Assembly: GCA_020249775.1 (NCBI GenBank)
Contig: JADCFA010000003.1
Span: forward strand, 1 to 64,000
Direction of reading: 5' to 3'
DNA length: 64,000 bases
DNA from: Roseomonas sp.
GTDB taxonomy: Bacteria; Pseudomonadota; Alphaproteobacteria; Acetobacterales; Acetobacteraceae
Each line of letters opens with the position of its first letter. Positions within the stretch are counted from its first letter, which is position 1. The position numbers and the translations under genes are program-made. Shown here piece after piece: positions 32,875 to 41,648 of the stretch. The notes below the pieces were generated by a model. That model searched no databases. It was given only the letters and a program-made list of their open reading frames with translations, and was not told the origin of the DNA.

Positions 32875-33678
32875 ATGAACAATATCACCGCACCGGATGA
32901 TGCCATTCGTGTCTATTGGATGACCGGATGTTCTTCTTGCCTCAGGACCAAGGAATTCCTAACGCGTCATGGCGTGCCCTTCATTTCCCGCAATGTGCTG
33001 GAAGATGAAGGCGCTTATGATGAACTCGCACGCTTCGGCCTGCGGCAAGTGCCAATTGTAACGCGCGGAGATGCCTGGGCCAATGGTCAGGTGCTGCGTG
33101 ATATCGCCAGGCTTTGTGACATCACGCTCGGTGAGCAGCGGATGCTGTCGGTGAATGAAATGCGCCGCCGACTTGACGCGATATTGGCCGGCAGCGCGCG
33201 GTTTCTGGCGCAAATGCCTGATGCGGCGCTTGCGCAAATGCTTCCGAGACGCCCGCGTTCTTTCGCGCAGCTCGGCTGGCATATCGCCAATATCGCAGAT
33301 GCGTTCCTGGAACACGAAAACGGTATCCCGCTGACCTTTGATAGTTACATGCGCGTCCCGGAGGAAAAAGACGCGACGCGGGAAAAGCTGATCGGCTATT
33401 GTAAAGAAATGCGTCAGCGTATGTCGAATTGGTTTGATGGCCCAGGCCGCACGCGGGACTGGTCAGCGCGCGCTGATGTCTATTACGGTGAACAGACCAT
33501 GCATGAATTCTTGGAACGCACCGTTTGGCATGCGGGCCAGCATTCGCGGCAATTGATGTGGGTGCTTGAAGGCTTGGGTATTGCGCCGGACCAGCCCCTG
33601 GGCCCGGATGTTTTCGCGGGCCTGCCCATGCCGGAAAGTGTTTGGGACGATGCAGATCCGGCGAAGCTGAAGCGCTAG
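32875..33678 (+). CDS. glutaredoxin-DinB fusion protein
   Basis: This 267-aa protein joins two domains. Residues 10-85 are glutaredoxin-like, with the redox pair CSSC (19-22) and a cis-proline in RQVPIV. Residues about 95-240 are DinB-like, a four-helix bundle with three metal-ligand histidines His136, His219 and His223 (WHIANI, WHAGQH). DinB proteins include thiol-dependent metal enzymes, so a glutathione-dependent transferase or isomerase is plausible. It is last in the amidase/importer operon, 12 nt after the isochorismatase gene. Its stop codon lies within a palindromic repeat. Confidence 0.75.
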   Translation: MNNITAPDDAIRVYWMTGCSSCLRTKEFLTRHGVPFISRNVLEDEGAYDELARFGLRQVPIVTRGDAWANGQVLRDIARLCDITLGEQRMLSVNEMRRRLDAILAGSARFLAQMPDAALAQMLPRRPRSFAQLGWHIANIADAFLEHENGIPLTFDSYMRVPEEKDATREKLIGYCKEMRQRMSNWFDGPGRTRDWSARADVYYGEQTMHEFLERTVWHAGQHSRQLMWVLEGLGIAPDQPLGPDVFAGLPMPESVWDDADPAKLKR

Positions 33679-33713
33679 TCGTCCGATTGCTGCTGCCCGT
33701 TCCCGGCAGCAGC
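33675..33713. repeat. dispersed palindromic repeat, copy 2
   Basis: CTAGTCGTCCGATTGCTGCT begins the copy, and GCTGCTGCC (33689-33697) pairs with GGCAGCAGC (33705-33713). The first bases include the stop codon of the Grx-DinB gene. The right end lacks the terminal ACTAG seen in copy 3. Confidence 0.6.
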
Positions 33714-34099
33714 GTGAATCGCCCCCCCCAACAGGCTGCTTGTGTTGCGCGGGGACATTCCGGGAGAGGAAAGACCCACATGAATCGCATCACGAGGCCC
33801 AAGTACAACTGCGTCAGGAAGGCGATGTCCGGTTGGCGCGCAGGGCCTAGCAAGCGCTTGGCCAGATACGGTTGTGGCTGGCTTACTTTGCCACTGCGCG
33901 CTTGATGCAGACAGTTCCAGACCCGTTGATTGCGCCTTGCACCACTTGCCCGTGTTTTGGTAGGCTGATTTTGGCTAGTTTGCGCAGCGAAGGCAACAAT
34001 ATGGCTACCAGATGGTTGCTTCGTTAACGCTTTTATTTGGCTCAATCGCTATATAAATCGCTTGAAGTTTCCCCGCGCAGTGACGGATTCTTTTGCCGG
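33714..34099. other. intergenic region before TPR-glycosyltransferase gene
   Basis: About 390 bp without a supported gene. The right part (about 34015-34070) is AT-richer than its surroundings and contains ATATAAAT, so it may hold the promoter of the following gene. No operator or RNA structure was recognised. Confidence 0.35.
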
Positions 34100-35959
34100 A
34101 TGCAGAAACCACCCCAGACTAGTGAGTCACAATTTGCTGCAGCGCTTGCCCTGTTGCGACAGGGCGAAGTGGCGGCGGCTGAAGCAATGTGTCTCGCCAT
34201 TATTGAGGACGACCCAAACCATTTCGAAGCGTTGCATCTATCTGGCTTGGCCGCCACGCAGGCAGGGCACGTGGCTGAGGGCGTCAGCCGACTACGCCAA
34301 GCGGCGCAGATCAAACCAAAAGACCCGACCGTGCATGGCAACCTAGCGCTTGCCTTTATGAAGCAGGGGCTCGATGCGGATGCGGCGGCCAGTTTTGAAA
34401 CCGTGCTTGCCTTGGATACCGAGGCTGTAGAGGCGCGATTGAATTATGCTTCTCTTCTCAACAAAATGGGCCGTTATGCTGAAGCCATCACGGCTCTTGA
34501 CTTCCTTATCGCCCGCCAGCCGGGCCTTGCAGAAGCCTTTTTCTACCGTGGCCAGGCCCTGCTTGAAGTGGATAGGCTTGAGGAAGCCTACGCAGCCTAT
34601 GAGGCTGCGCATAAGCTGCAATCAACGTCACCCGGTTATCTTGCGAGTATGGCGCTAGCGCTCAGTTTAATGAAGCGGTACGACGAAGCCGAGCCAATCA
34701 TCCAAAAGGCGCTTGAGATCAAGCCAGGTTTTGAGCAGGCTCTCTTGTGTCGCATTGAGAGACTTGTCTCCCTCAACCGTTTTCAGGAAAGTCTTGCCGC
34801 CACTGAGGAGTTGATCGCGGCAAATCCGCAATCACTTCAAGGTCATTTTTGGCGTAGTAAAATATTGGTTTTTCTTGGCCAACCGGAACGCGCCTTACAA
34901 ATGTCCGCGGCGTCACGCCAAATTGGCCTCAATGATCCGAATACCTTCATCAACCACGGCTTCATGCTGGCCGCACTGAATCGACTTGAAGAAGCATTGA
35001 TCTTCTATGACCGCGCTTTGAAGCTGAAACCGGATCACGCCGACGCGCATTATAATCGTTCCTTTGCCCTGCTGGCACTTGGGCGCTTTGAGGAGGGTTG
35101 GCGCGCTTATGAGTATCGAAATCTTCGACGTAGGACGCTGGCAGTGCGCAAATATCCCCAGCCACTCTGGTGGGGCAAGGAACCGCTCAAGGATCAACGA
35201 CTCTTTATCTATTGTGAGCAGGGATTTGGCGATACCATTCAGTTCGGCCGATATGTGCTGCTGGCCGCTGAGGCGGGCGCGCGTGTTGTGTTTAAGGTAC
35301 AAAATCCGCTGCGTCGGGTCTTCAAGGATTTTCACCCTCAAGTAACCGTTATTGGCCAGAATGAAGAGCCGGCGGAATTCGATTTGCATTGCCCGATTCT
35401 CAGCCTGCCGCTTGCTTTTGGTACTAGGCTTGAAACCATCCCAGCCTGGCCCCACGGCTACATCAAGGCACCGGCGGAAGAGGTGGCACATTGGCAGCAG
35501 CGCCTTCCCGCAGGCCGCCGGCGAATAGGCTTGGTCTGGAGTGGCAGCGCCATCCACACCAACGACTTCAATCGTTCCTTGGCATTGGCGAAACTTTCGC
35601 CATTATTCCAATCCGCTGACGTCTGGGTTTCCTTGCAAAAGGATGTGAGGGAAGCAGATCAACCCGCGCTGCAGGTCGCAGGCTTATGCGATTGGACTAC
35701 CGAGCTTGATGATTTTGCGGATACAGCCGCGCTGATTGCCGCGCTTGACCTGGTGATTGCGGTTGATACTTCGGTCGCTCATCTGGCGGCTGCGCTGGGC
35801 AAGCCCGTCTGGTTGATGGTGCCGTTCTCGCCAGATTTTCGTTGGATGCTGAAGCGCGAAGACTCGCCCTGGTATCCCAGCATCCGGCTGTTTCGCCAGC
35901 AGCGCCCTGGTGATTGGAATGGCGTCATTGCTCGGATCAGCGCGGCGCTTGAGGGGTAA
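34100..35959 (+). CDS. TPR protein with GT9-like glycosyltransferase domain
   Basis: This protein of about 619 aa starts with seven to nine tetratricopeptide repeats (about residues 10-330; for example HADAHYNRSFALLALGRFEE). It ends with a region resembling family 9/heptosyltransferase domains (RRIGLVWSGSAIHTNDFNRS, then DTAALIAALDLVIAVDTSVA with HLAAALGKPVWLM). Such TPR-transferase proteins are thought to glycosylate proteins or surface polymers; the acceptor is unknown. I choose the ATG at 34100; a TTG at 34037 would add 21 residues. No signal peptide is seen, so it is probably cytoplasmic. It stands alone. Confidence 0.75.
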   Translation: MQKPPQTSESQFAAALALLRQGEVAAAEAMCLAIIEDDPNHFEALHLSGLAATQAGHVAEGVSRLRQAAQIKPKDPTVHGNLALAFMKQGLDADAAASFETVLALDTEAVEARLNYASLLNKMGRYAEAITALDFLIARQPGLAEAFFYRGQALLEVDRLEEAYAAYEAAHKLQSTSPGYLASMALALSLMKRYDEAEPIIQKALEIKPGFEQALLCRIERLVSLNRFQESLAATEELIAANPQSLQGHFWRSKILVFLGQPERALQMSAASRQIGLNDPNTFINHGFMLAALNRLEEALIFYDRALKLKPDHADAHYNRSFALLALGRFEEGWRAYEYRNLRRRTLAVRKYPQPLWWGKEPLKDQRLFIYCEQGFGDTIQFGRYVLLAAEAGARVVFKVQNPLRRVFKDFHPQVTVIGQNEEPAEFDLHCPILSLPLAFGTRLETIPAWPHGYIKAPAEEVAHWQQRLPAGRRRIGLVWSGSAIHTNDFNRSLALAKLSPLFQSADVWVSLQKDVREADQPALQVAGLCDWTTELDDFADTAALIAALDLVIAVDTSVAHLAAALGKPVWLMVPFSPDFRWMLKREDSPWYPSIRLFRQQRPGDWNGVIARISAALEG

Positions 35960-35974
35960 GGCGCCCTGCCCCAC

Positions 35975-36352
35975 CTACTGGCCACGCCAATGCACAACTT
36001 TCTCCGCCAGGAATAGCGTTGCCACCACGCTACCTGCGAAAATCAGCAGATGATTGCGCATGGCATCGCGGCGCGGAACCATATCCACATGATGCCCTGG
36101 CGCGGGCGCAACCAACTCCGCAGAAGCAGCCACTTCGGCCGGGGTGAGCGCCGGACCCAAATAGCGATAGCGCCGTGCAGCTTCTTCTGGCGCCAAGGCG
36201 GTGCCATCCCAGGAGAGCCACTGTCGCGCCGCAGGGTTCCAGCCCAGTGGTACTGGCGCCTGCCCGCCATCATCCAAACGCGCCAACCAATGCCAGGGTC
36301 GGGCGGTATCATCGGGCTCTCCTGGGCGGGCAGCATTGGGCCAAGCGGTCAT
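35975..36352 (-). CDS. hypothetical protein with C-terminal membrane segment
   Basis: This 125-aa protein is Trp/Pro/Ala-rich at its N-terminus (WHWLARLDDGGQAPVPLGW, DPTARQ-like WNPAARQWLSWDGT). It has one C-terminal hydrophobic segment (HLLIFAGSVVATLFLAEKVV) and a short basic tail. No family recognised. The ATG at 36352 has AAGGG about ten bases upstream, better than the in-frame GTG at 36361. The 156 bp before it separate it from hemN on the same strand. Confidence 0.6.
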   Translation of the reverse strand: MTAWPNAARPGEPDDTARPWHWLARLDDGGQAPVPLGWNPAARQWLSWDGTALAPEEAARRYRYLGPALTPAEVAASAELVAPAPGHHVDMVPRRDAMRNHLLIFAGSVVATLFLAEKVVHWRGQ

Positions 36353-36508
36353 GGTGTTCACCCTTACTGTTCAGGGAATGATTCCCGATCCGAGGGAAGG
36401 ATGCAATCACTGTCTCAGTGTTGCCGGTCCCCCTCCGGCGCTACAAGCCAATGCGGAGAGGATAAGCCTCGGAAACGGCAATTCGAAATCAGTTTCACCC
36501 GCGCCCGT

Positions 36509-37858
36509 CTAGACCGCCGCGCTATGACGCGTGGCGGCCGGCGCCAGATAGGCGTCAAAACACGCGGCAAAATGGCGGAGGAAGCGTGCGCCACGCGTGG
36601 TCATCGCCAACCTGCCCGCGCTTTCCACCACCAGCCCGTCGCTCATCAGCGGATCAAGTTTTGCGCGCGCGCTTGCCAGCAGGTCGGTCGGCACCAGCGC
36701 CAGATCCAAAGCCTGATCGCACATGATGCGCTCAATAATCTGCGCGCGTATCAGGTCTTCATGGGTAAAGGCACGCCCGCGCGCAATGGGTAGCCGCCCG
36801 GCTTCCACCGCCGCAAGCCAACCGCGTTCATCAGCGATATTCTGAAAGAAACCGGCGCGGCAGCGGCCAATCGCCGAAGCACCAAGCCCAAGCAATACCG
36901 GCGCATCATCTGTTGTATAGCCCTGAAAATTACGCCGCAGCCGACCCGATGCCGCAGCGCGCGCCATGGCATCTTCCTGTCGCGCGAAATGATCAAGCCC
37001 AATCGCGACATAGCCCGCATCGGTCAGCACGCGCTCAGCCGCTTCGGCCTGCGCCATGCGGAGCGCCGCATCCGGTAAATCCTCGACCTTGATCGCCTTT
37101 TGGTGCGACTTCATCCAAGGCACATGCGCATAGCCGAAAACCGCCACACGATCCGCACCATTTTCCGCGGCAAAACGGGCTGAAGCGGCAACTTCCTCCA
37201 CCCCCTGCCCCGGCAGGCCATAGATCAAATCCATATTGATCCCGCCAATACCCGCAGCGCGCAGCCTTTCGACAGCCACCGCCACTTGCTCAGCCGGCTG
37301 CACCCGCCCGATCAGCCGCTGCACCTTGGGCGAAATATCCTGCACGCCAAGGCTCGCGCGCGTCAGGCCCATGCCGGCCAGCGCATCAATCATGCGGGTA
37401 TCGAGCGTGCGCGGATCAAGCTCAGCCGCGATTTCCGCTTGAGGCTGAAACGGGAAATACCGACGCAGCGCCACACCAAGCGCGATCAGCCCTTCCGCGC
37501 CCAGCGCCGTTGGCGTACCGCCCCCCAAATGCAACGCCGCCACACCGCCATGCGCGGGCAGCGCCGCGCGCAAAAGCCGCGCTTCTTCCGCCAATGCCGC
37601 ACCATAGCGCGCAATGCGCGCGGCGGAGCGCGTCACCGCCGTATGGCAGCCGCAATACCAGCAAAGCGATGCGCAAAACGGCACATGCACGTAAAGCGAG
37701 AGTGCATCATCCGGCTTGGTTTCGGCCAACCAGCCGCGCAACTGCGCCTCCGTCAACGGCATGAAATGCGGCGCGGTCGGGTAGCTGGTGTAGCGCGGCA
37801 GATTGGCGCTGGCATAGGCGAGCAGGCCGGAATCCGGCGCTTGGGCGGCTTGGGTCAT
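36509..37858 (-). CDS. hemN: oxygen-independent coproporphyrinogen III oxidase
   Basis: This 449-aa radical-SAM enzyme decarboxylates coproporphyrinogen III in haem synthesis without oxygen. The cluster motif is CASLCWYC (Cys62, Cys66, Cys69) in VHVPFCASLCWYCGC. The N-terminal PRYTSYPTAPHF and the GGGTPTAL block are HemN-type. Full HemN length and the PRYTSYP trip-wire region favour HemN over the HemW paralogue. It may allow haem synthesis under low oxygen; no FNR box was confidently found. Confidence 0.92.
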   Translation of the reverse strand: MTQAAQAPDSGLLAYASANLPRYTSYPTAPHFMPLTEAQLRGWLAETKPDDALSLYVHVPFCASLCWYCGCHTAVTRSAARIARYGAALAEEARLLRAALPAHGGVAALHLGGGTPTALGAEGLIALGVALRRYFPFQPQAEIAAELDPRTLDTRMIDALAGMGLTRASLGVQDISPKVQRLIGRVQPAEQVAVAVERLRAAGIGGINMDLIYGLPGQGVEEVAASARFAAENGADRVAVFGYAHVPWMKSHQKAIKVEDLPDAALRMAQAEAAERVLTDAGYVAIGLDHFARQEDAMARAAASGRLRRNFQGYTTDDAPVLLGLGASAIGRCRAGFFQNIADERGWLAAVEAGRLPIARGRAFTHEDLIRAQIIERIMCDQALDLALVPTDLLASARAKLDPLMSDGLVVESAGRLAMTTRGARFLRHFAACFDAYLAPAATRHSAAV

Positions 37859-37868
37859 GCCTCGCAAC

Positions 37869-37895
37869 AAAGCCTGGGCAGCTAGCCCAGGCTTT
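37869..37895. terminator. hairpin between rhlE and hemN
   Basis: A perfect 11-bp stem (AAAGCCTGGGC with GCCCAGGCTTT) around a 5-nt loop lies between the helicase stop and the hemN start. Both genes read on the minus strand, so it could end the helicase transcript. The T tract is only three bases beyond the stem, so termination may be partial. Confidence 0.6.
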
Positions 37896-37921
37896 GCGGT
37901 GGCGCAAAAGCGCCGTTCAGA

Positions 37922-39253
37922 TCAGCGCGGCAAGCGCCCGAACTGTCCCGATCCAGGGGTGGAGCCAGCGCGGCGGCGCGATGCTTCGCCCGCACCTCCA
38001 CCACTACGGGCCTCGCCAGCTCGGCGCGGGCGTTGCTGTTGCTGCGCCTGGCGCGGCTTTTGCGCAGCGCGCTGCGGGCGGGGCTGGCGCGGTGGGCGGG
38101 CGGGGGCGGCTTCCTCAGCCTCTCCGGTGCGGCGGTCTTCCGACGGGATTTGCGTGCGGATCAGTTTTTCAATCGCGCGCAGCTTGTCGCGGTCTTCGCC
38201 AGAACACAGCGCAACCGCAATCCCCGCCGCGCCGGCGCGTGCGGTGCGGCCAATGCGATGCACATAGGTTTCCGGCACTTCGGGAAGATCAAACTGAATG
38301 ACATGCGTCACACCATCCACATCAATGCCGCGCGCCGCGATATCAGTCGCAACCAGCACCGGCGCGCGCCCATCACGAAACGCTGCCAAAGCCGCTTCGC
38401 GCGCATTCTGGGATTTATTGCCATGGATCGCATTGGCCTTGATGCCATCCTGGTCCAACTGATTAACGATGCGGTCCGCGCCATGCTTGGTGCGGCTGAA
38501 AATCAGCGCGCGGCCAACGCCTTCGCCACGCAGCAATTCCGCCAAGACGCGGCGCTTATCCTGCCGATTGGCGTGGATGACGCGCTGCGCCACTTTCTCG
38601 GCCGTGGTCGCCACCGGCGCCACCGCCACGCGCACGGGTGATTTCAGCATCTCATCCGCCAGGCGGTTGATTTCCGTGGGCATGGTCGCGCTGAAAAACA
38701 GCGTCTGGCGTTCCGCCGGCACGGCGCGGATCAGGCGGCGAATGGCCGGCAGAAAGCCCTTATCGAGCATCTGATCGGCTTCATCCAACACCAGCGTGCT
38801 GACATGATCCAGCCGCGCAGAGCCCTGTTCAAGATGGTCCTGCAAACGGCCAGGGGTTGCCACCAGCACATCAATGCCGCGGCCAAGCGCCTGGCGCTGA
38901 CCGCCAAAGCCAACGCCGCCGAAAATGGTGGCAATGGAAAAGCCGAGATGCTTGCCATAGGCGCGGAAGCTTTCGGCGATTTGCGTCGCCAATTCGCGCG
39001 TTGGGCTCAGCACCAGCACGCGGCAGCCGCCACGCGGCGGGCGGCCCTTCAGCAGGGCAAGCTTATGCAGCAAGGGCAGCGCGAAGGCCGCAGTCTTGCC
39101 GGTGCCGGTTTGGGCAATGCCAAGCAGGTCACGCCCTTCCAGCACGGCCGGAATGGCCTGGGCCTGGATGGGGGTGGGGGTCTTGTAGCCCTCATCCTTC
39201 AAAGCCTGAAGGATAAGCGGGTTGAGGCGCAGAGCCTCGAAATGTTCGGTCAC
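37922..39253 (-). CDS. rhlE: DEAD-box RNA helicase, RhlE-type
   Basis: This 443-aa helicase shows all core motifs: Q-motif (GYKTPTPIQAQAIP), motif I AQTGTGKT (47-54), PTRELATQI, GG, TPGR, motif II DEAD (157-160), motif III SAT (188-190) and motif VI HRIGRTARAG. The C-terminal tail (about 375-443) is Arg/Gln/Pro-rich and disordered, as in RhlE proteins, and probably binds RNA. It likely remodels ribosomal or mRNA structures, for example in cold. The upstream 304 bp hold no gene. Confidence 0.93.
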   Translation of the reverse strand: MTEHFEALRLNPLILQALKDEGYKTPTPIQAQAIPAVLEGRDLLGIAQTGTGKTAAFALPLLHKLALLKGRPPRGGCRVLVLSPTRELATQIAESFRAYGKHLGFSIATIFGGVGFGGQRQALGRGIDVLVATPGRLQDHLEQGSARLDHVSTLVLDEADQMLDKGFLPAIRRLIRAVPAERQTLFFSATMPTEINRLADEMLKSPVRVAVAPVATTAEKVAQRVIHANRQDKRRVLAELLRGEGVGRALIFSRTKHGADRIVNQLDQDGIKANAIHGNKSQNAREAALAAFRDGRAPVLVATDIAARGIDVDGVTHVIQFDLPEVPETYVHRIGRTARAGAAGIAVALCSGEDRDKLRAIEKLIRTQIPSEDRRTGEAEEAAPARPPRQPRPQRAAQKPRQAQQQQRPRRAGEARSGGGAGEASRRRAGSTPGSGQFGRLPR

Positions 39254-39557
39254 GATGAATCCTAGATCAGCCGCGCGCAGCCTTCCGGGCCAAGCGCGGC
39301 TTGGGGCAGAAAGCCCCGCGGGATTGGGACCGTCCTAAGTGGGAAAAGCGATCTGGCCGACCCGGGCCCGCACCGCGCTTCCTGGGAAGCGGCGGGGACC
39401 GATCACGCAGCCGGCAGGGCGCGAGGCGCGCGGAAAAGCGCGCTGACCAAAGTCACATGGGCGCCCTTCGAGGCGAAAGCAAGGCGGCCGCGCCCCTACC
39501 TACTGTGTTTGATCGCATTTTCCGAGTCGCCAAGTGTTCCACTTGGCTTGAAAATGC
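39254..39557. other. intergenic region with a short hairpin
   Basis: No gene is supported here. It should hold the rhlE promoter. A 7-bp inverted repeat CCAAGTG-TTC-CACTTGG at 39530-39546 lies just past the stop of the M20 gene and may help end its transcript, though no T tract follows. Confidence 0.4.
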
Positions 39558-40976
39558 TCAGGCCGACATCTTGATCGGCGGTTCCACATCCGGCGGCAGC
39601 GGGCAGACATAGGGGGTCGCGGCTATGCGCTTCTGGTGATCCGCCTTGGCAGCGGCGAGGATTTCCGGATTGGTGATGGCATCCACCGCCGTGCCGGCCA
39701 TGATCTTCGCCACATGCACCAGCCCCTTATGCGCAATGCCGGATTTGCCCTGCGCCGTGAGCTGCCAGGAATGCCCCGGCGTGCCGACCGCACATGTCGC
39801 ACCACGCGCCTGCACGGTTGGCACCGCCCAGGAAACATCGCCAACATCGGTGGACCCCACCCCGCCAAAACCCTTGTTTTCCAGCGGCACGATCTTGTCA
39901 CAAAGCGGCAAATCCATCTCCGGCGTCAAACCATGGCGGCGAAAGGCGGAGATGATGTCCTCGGGCTTCAGCGTCGCCTGGATTTCGCGCGCATAGCGGC
40001 GATCATCCTCATCGAATTGCGGCGGGCCCAGGCGCTGGAAATTGTCAAACATCGCCTTTTCCAAAGGCGTATTGCCGAGCAGGTTGGACACGGCGCTGAC
40101 TACCTTGGTGGAGACACTGGTTTCCGTCATCAGCGCGGCGCCATCGGCAATCTTGCGCACGCGCGCGACCAGGCCATTCAATTCCACCAAATCCCGCGCG
40201 CGGATCAAATAGCGCACCTTGGCCGTGCCCTGCACCACATTGGGCGCAATGCCGCCAGCATCGAGATAGGCGTAATGGATACGCGCATCGGATGGCATGT
40301 GTTCGCGCATGTAATTGACGCCGACATTCATGAGTTCCACCGCATCCAAGGCGCTGCGGCCCAAATGCGGCGCGGCGGCGGCGTGGGAAGACCGGCCCGT
40401 GAAGGCGAAATCAATGCGCGTATTGGCGAGCGAGATCGGTTCATTCACCGCGGAGAACGCCGCCGGGTGCCAGCAAATCGCCATATCCACATCATCAAAG
40501 CAGCCTGCGCGCACCATAAAACCCTTGGCCGCGCCGCCTTCTTCCGCCGGGCAGCCATAATAGCGCACACGCCCCTTGATGCCGTTTTGCGCGAGCCAAT
40601 CCTTCACCGCACTGGCCGCCAAAAGCGAAGCCGCACCAAGCAGATTATGCCCGCAGCCATGCCCGCTGCCATCGCCCGGCAGGGGACGCGGTTCTGCGAC
40701 ACCCGCTTCCTGGGAGAGCCCCGGCAGCGCATCATATTCACCAAGGATCGCGATGACAGGGCCTTCTTCGCCGGCTTCGCCCATCACTGCGGTGGGGATG
40801 CCCGCGACATTCTTGGTCACGCGAAAGCCATGGGCTTCCAGCATGGTGGTGTGTTCGGCGCAGGAACGGTGTTCGGCATAGCAGAGTTCCGGCATGCCCC
40901 AGACGCGGTCGCTGAGTTCAATCGCCTCAGGCGCTTTGGCATCCACCAGCCGCCAGATTTCTTCCGTATTGCGCAT
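39558..40976 (-). CDS. M20D-family amidohydrolase (AbgB-like)
   Basis: This 472-aa metal-dependent amidohydrolase has ligand motifs GDGSGHGCGHNLLGAA (Cys/His block of M20D enzymes) and PAEEGGAAKG. The central dimerisation domain carries FAFTGRSSHAAAAPHLGRSA. It resembles p-aminobenzoyl-glutamate hydrolase subunit B and related N-acyl-amino-acid hydrolases; the substrate is unknown. The start at 40976 has AGGAG nine bases upstream. It is divergently oriented to the AhpD-like gene (117 bp between starts). Confidence 0.87.
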   Translation of the reverse strand: MRNTEEIWRLVDAKAPEAIELSDRVWGMPELCYAEHRSCAEHTTMLEAHGFRVTKNVAGIPTAVMGEAGEEGPVIAILGEYDALPGLSQEAGVAEPRPLPGDGSGHGCGHNLLGAASLLAASAVKDWLAQNGIKGRVRYYGCPAEEGGAAKGFMVRAGCFDDVDMAICWHPAAFSAVNEPISLANTRIDFAFTGRSSHAAAAPHLGRSALDAVELMNVGVNYMREHMPSDARIHYAYLDAGGIAPNVVQGTAKVRYLIRARDLVELNGLVARVRKIADGAALMTETSVSTKVVSAVSNLLGNTPLEKAMFDNFQRLGPPQFDEDDRRYAREIQATLKPEDIISAFRRHGLTPEMDLPLCDKIVPLENKGFGGVGSTDVGDVSWAVPTVQARGATCAVGTPGHSWQLTAQGKSGIAHKGLVHVAKIMAGTAVDAITNPEILAAAKADHQKRIAATPYVCPLPPDVEPPIKMSA

Positions 40977-41092
40977 TGCTTTAGGCTCCTGATTGATCGC
41001 TTTAAGTGTCGCGCGGCGCCCCAGCCAAGTCCAGGGGTGGACGGGAAGCGGCTGGCAGCGCAAGCTTGACGCCTTCAGGAAAGGAAACCGCC

Positions 41093-41641
41093 ATGGCCCG
41101 TGTGCGTGAGCTCTCGCCCGAGGAATTGACGCCCGAACTCCGCGATATCTGGCATCGCTATGTTACTGGTTATGGCCCGTTTGAGGAGCAATTGGCGGTC
41201 TTTGCCCATGTGCCGGCGGCGCTCAGGCATTTGATGCCGATGCTGATGGAATTGCGCGCGGCGGGCACACTGCCGCGGCGCTATCTGGAATTGGCGATTG
41301 TGGTGGTCTCAAAGCTCAATGCCTGTAATTACTGCGTGGATCATCACGGGCCGTTCCTGGCCGTGGAAGGCATCCCGACCGAGGCTTTGGAAGGCCTGCC
41401 GGGGCGGATTGATCATCCATCCCTGACGCCGATTGACCGCTTGGTGGCGGAATATTCAGTGGCCGCCTGGGAAAACAGCCACCGCGTGCCCGAACGCCTG
41501 TTCCGCGCGCTGCGGGAGCATTTTTCCGAGGCTCAGATTGTGGAACTGACCTTGCGGATCACGCTTTGCGGTTTCTTCAATCGCTTCACCGGCGCGCTTG
41601 GGATTGATGCGGCGGCGCATAATCAGGCAGCGGCGGAATAG
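41093..41641 (+). CDS. AhpD/carboxymuconolactone decarboxylase-family protein
   Basis: This 182-aa helical protein has the thiol motif CNYC (Cys78, Cys81) followed by His85 (CVDHH), the CxxCxxxH arrangement of AhpD-like peroxidase/reductase proteins. A second region, DRLVAEYSVAAWENSHRV, fits the CMD fold. It could reduce peroxides or protect a neighbouring pathway. AGGAAAGGA before the ATG supports the start. Confidence 0.82.
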   Translation: MARVRELSPEELTPELRDIWHRYVTGYGPFEEQLAVFAHVPAALRHLMPMLMELRAAGTLPRRYLELAIVVVSKLNACNYCVDHHGPFLAVEGIPTEALEGLPGRIDHPSLTPIDRLVAEYSVAAWENSHRVPERLFRALREHFSEAQIVELTLRITLCGFFNRFTGALGIDAAAHNQAAAE

Positions 41642-41648
41642 TATCGGG

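Noticed and set aside
33122-34045. 307-codon minus-strand open frame spanning an intergenic region
   Set aside because: It overlaps the Grx-DinB gene in antisense and runs through a palindromic repeat; the protein is low-complexity without domains.
36362-36508. possible riboswitch upstream of the small membrane protein
   Set aside because: A structured, GC-rich leader is present but no known riboswitch core could be matched.
39636-41069. 477-codon plus-strand open frame
   Set aside because: Antisense to the M20 amidohydrolase, whose metal motifs are unambiguous.
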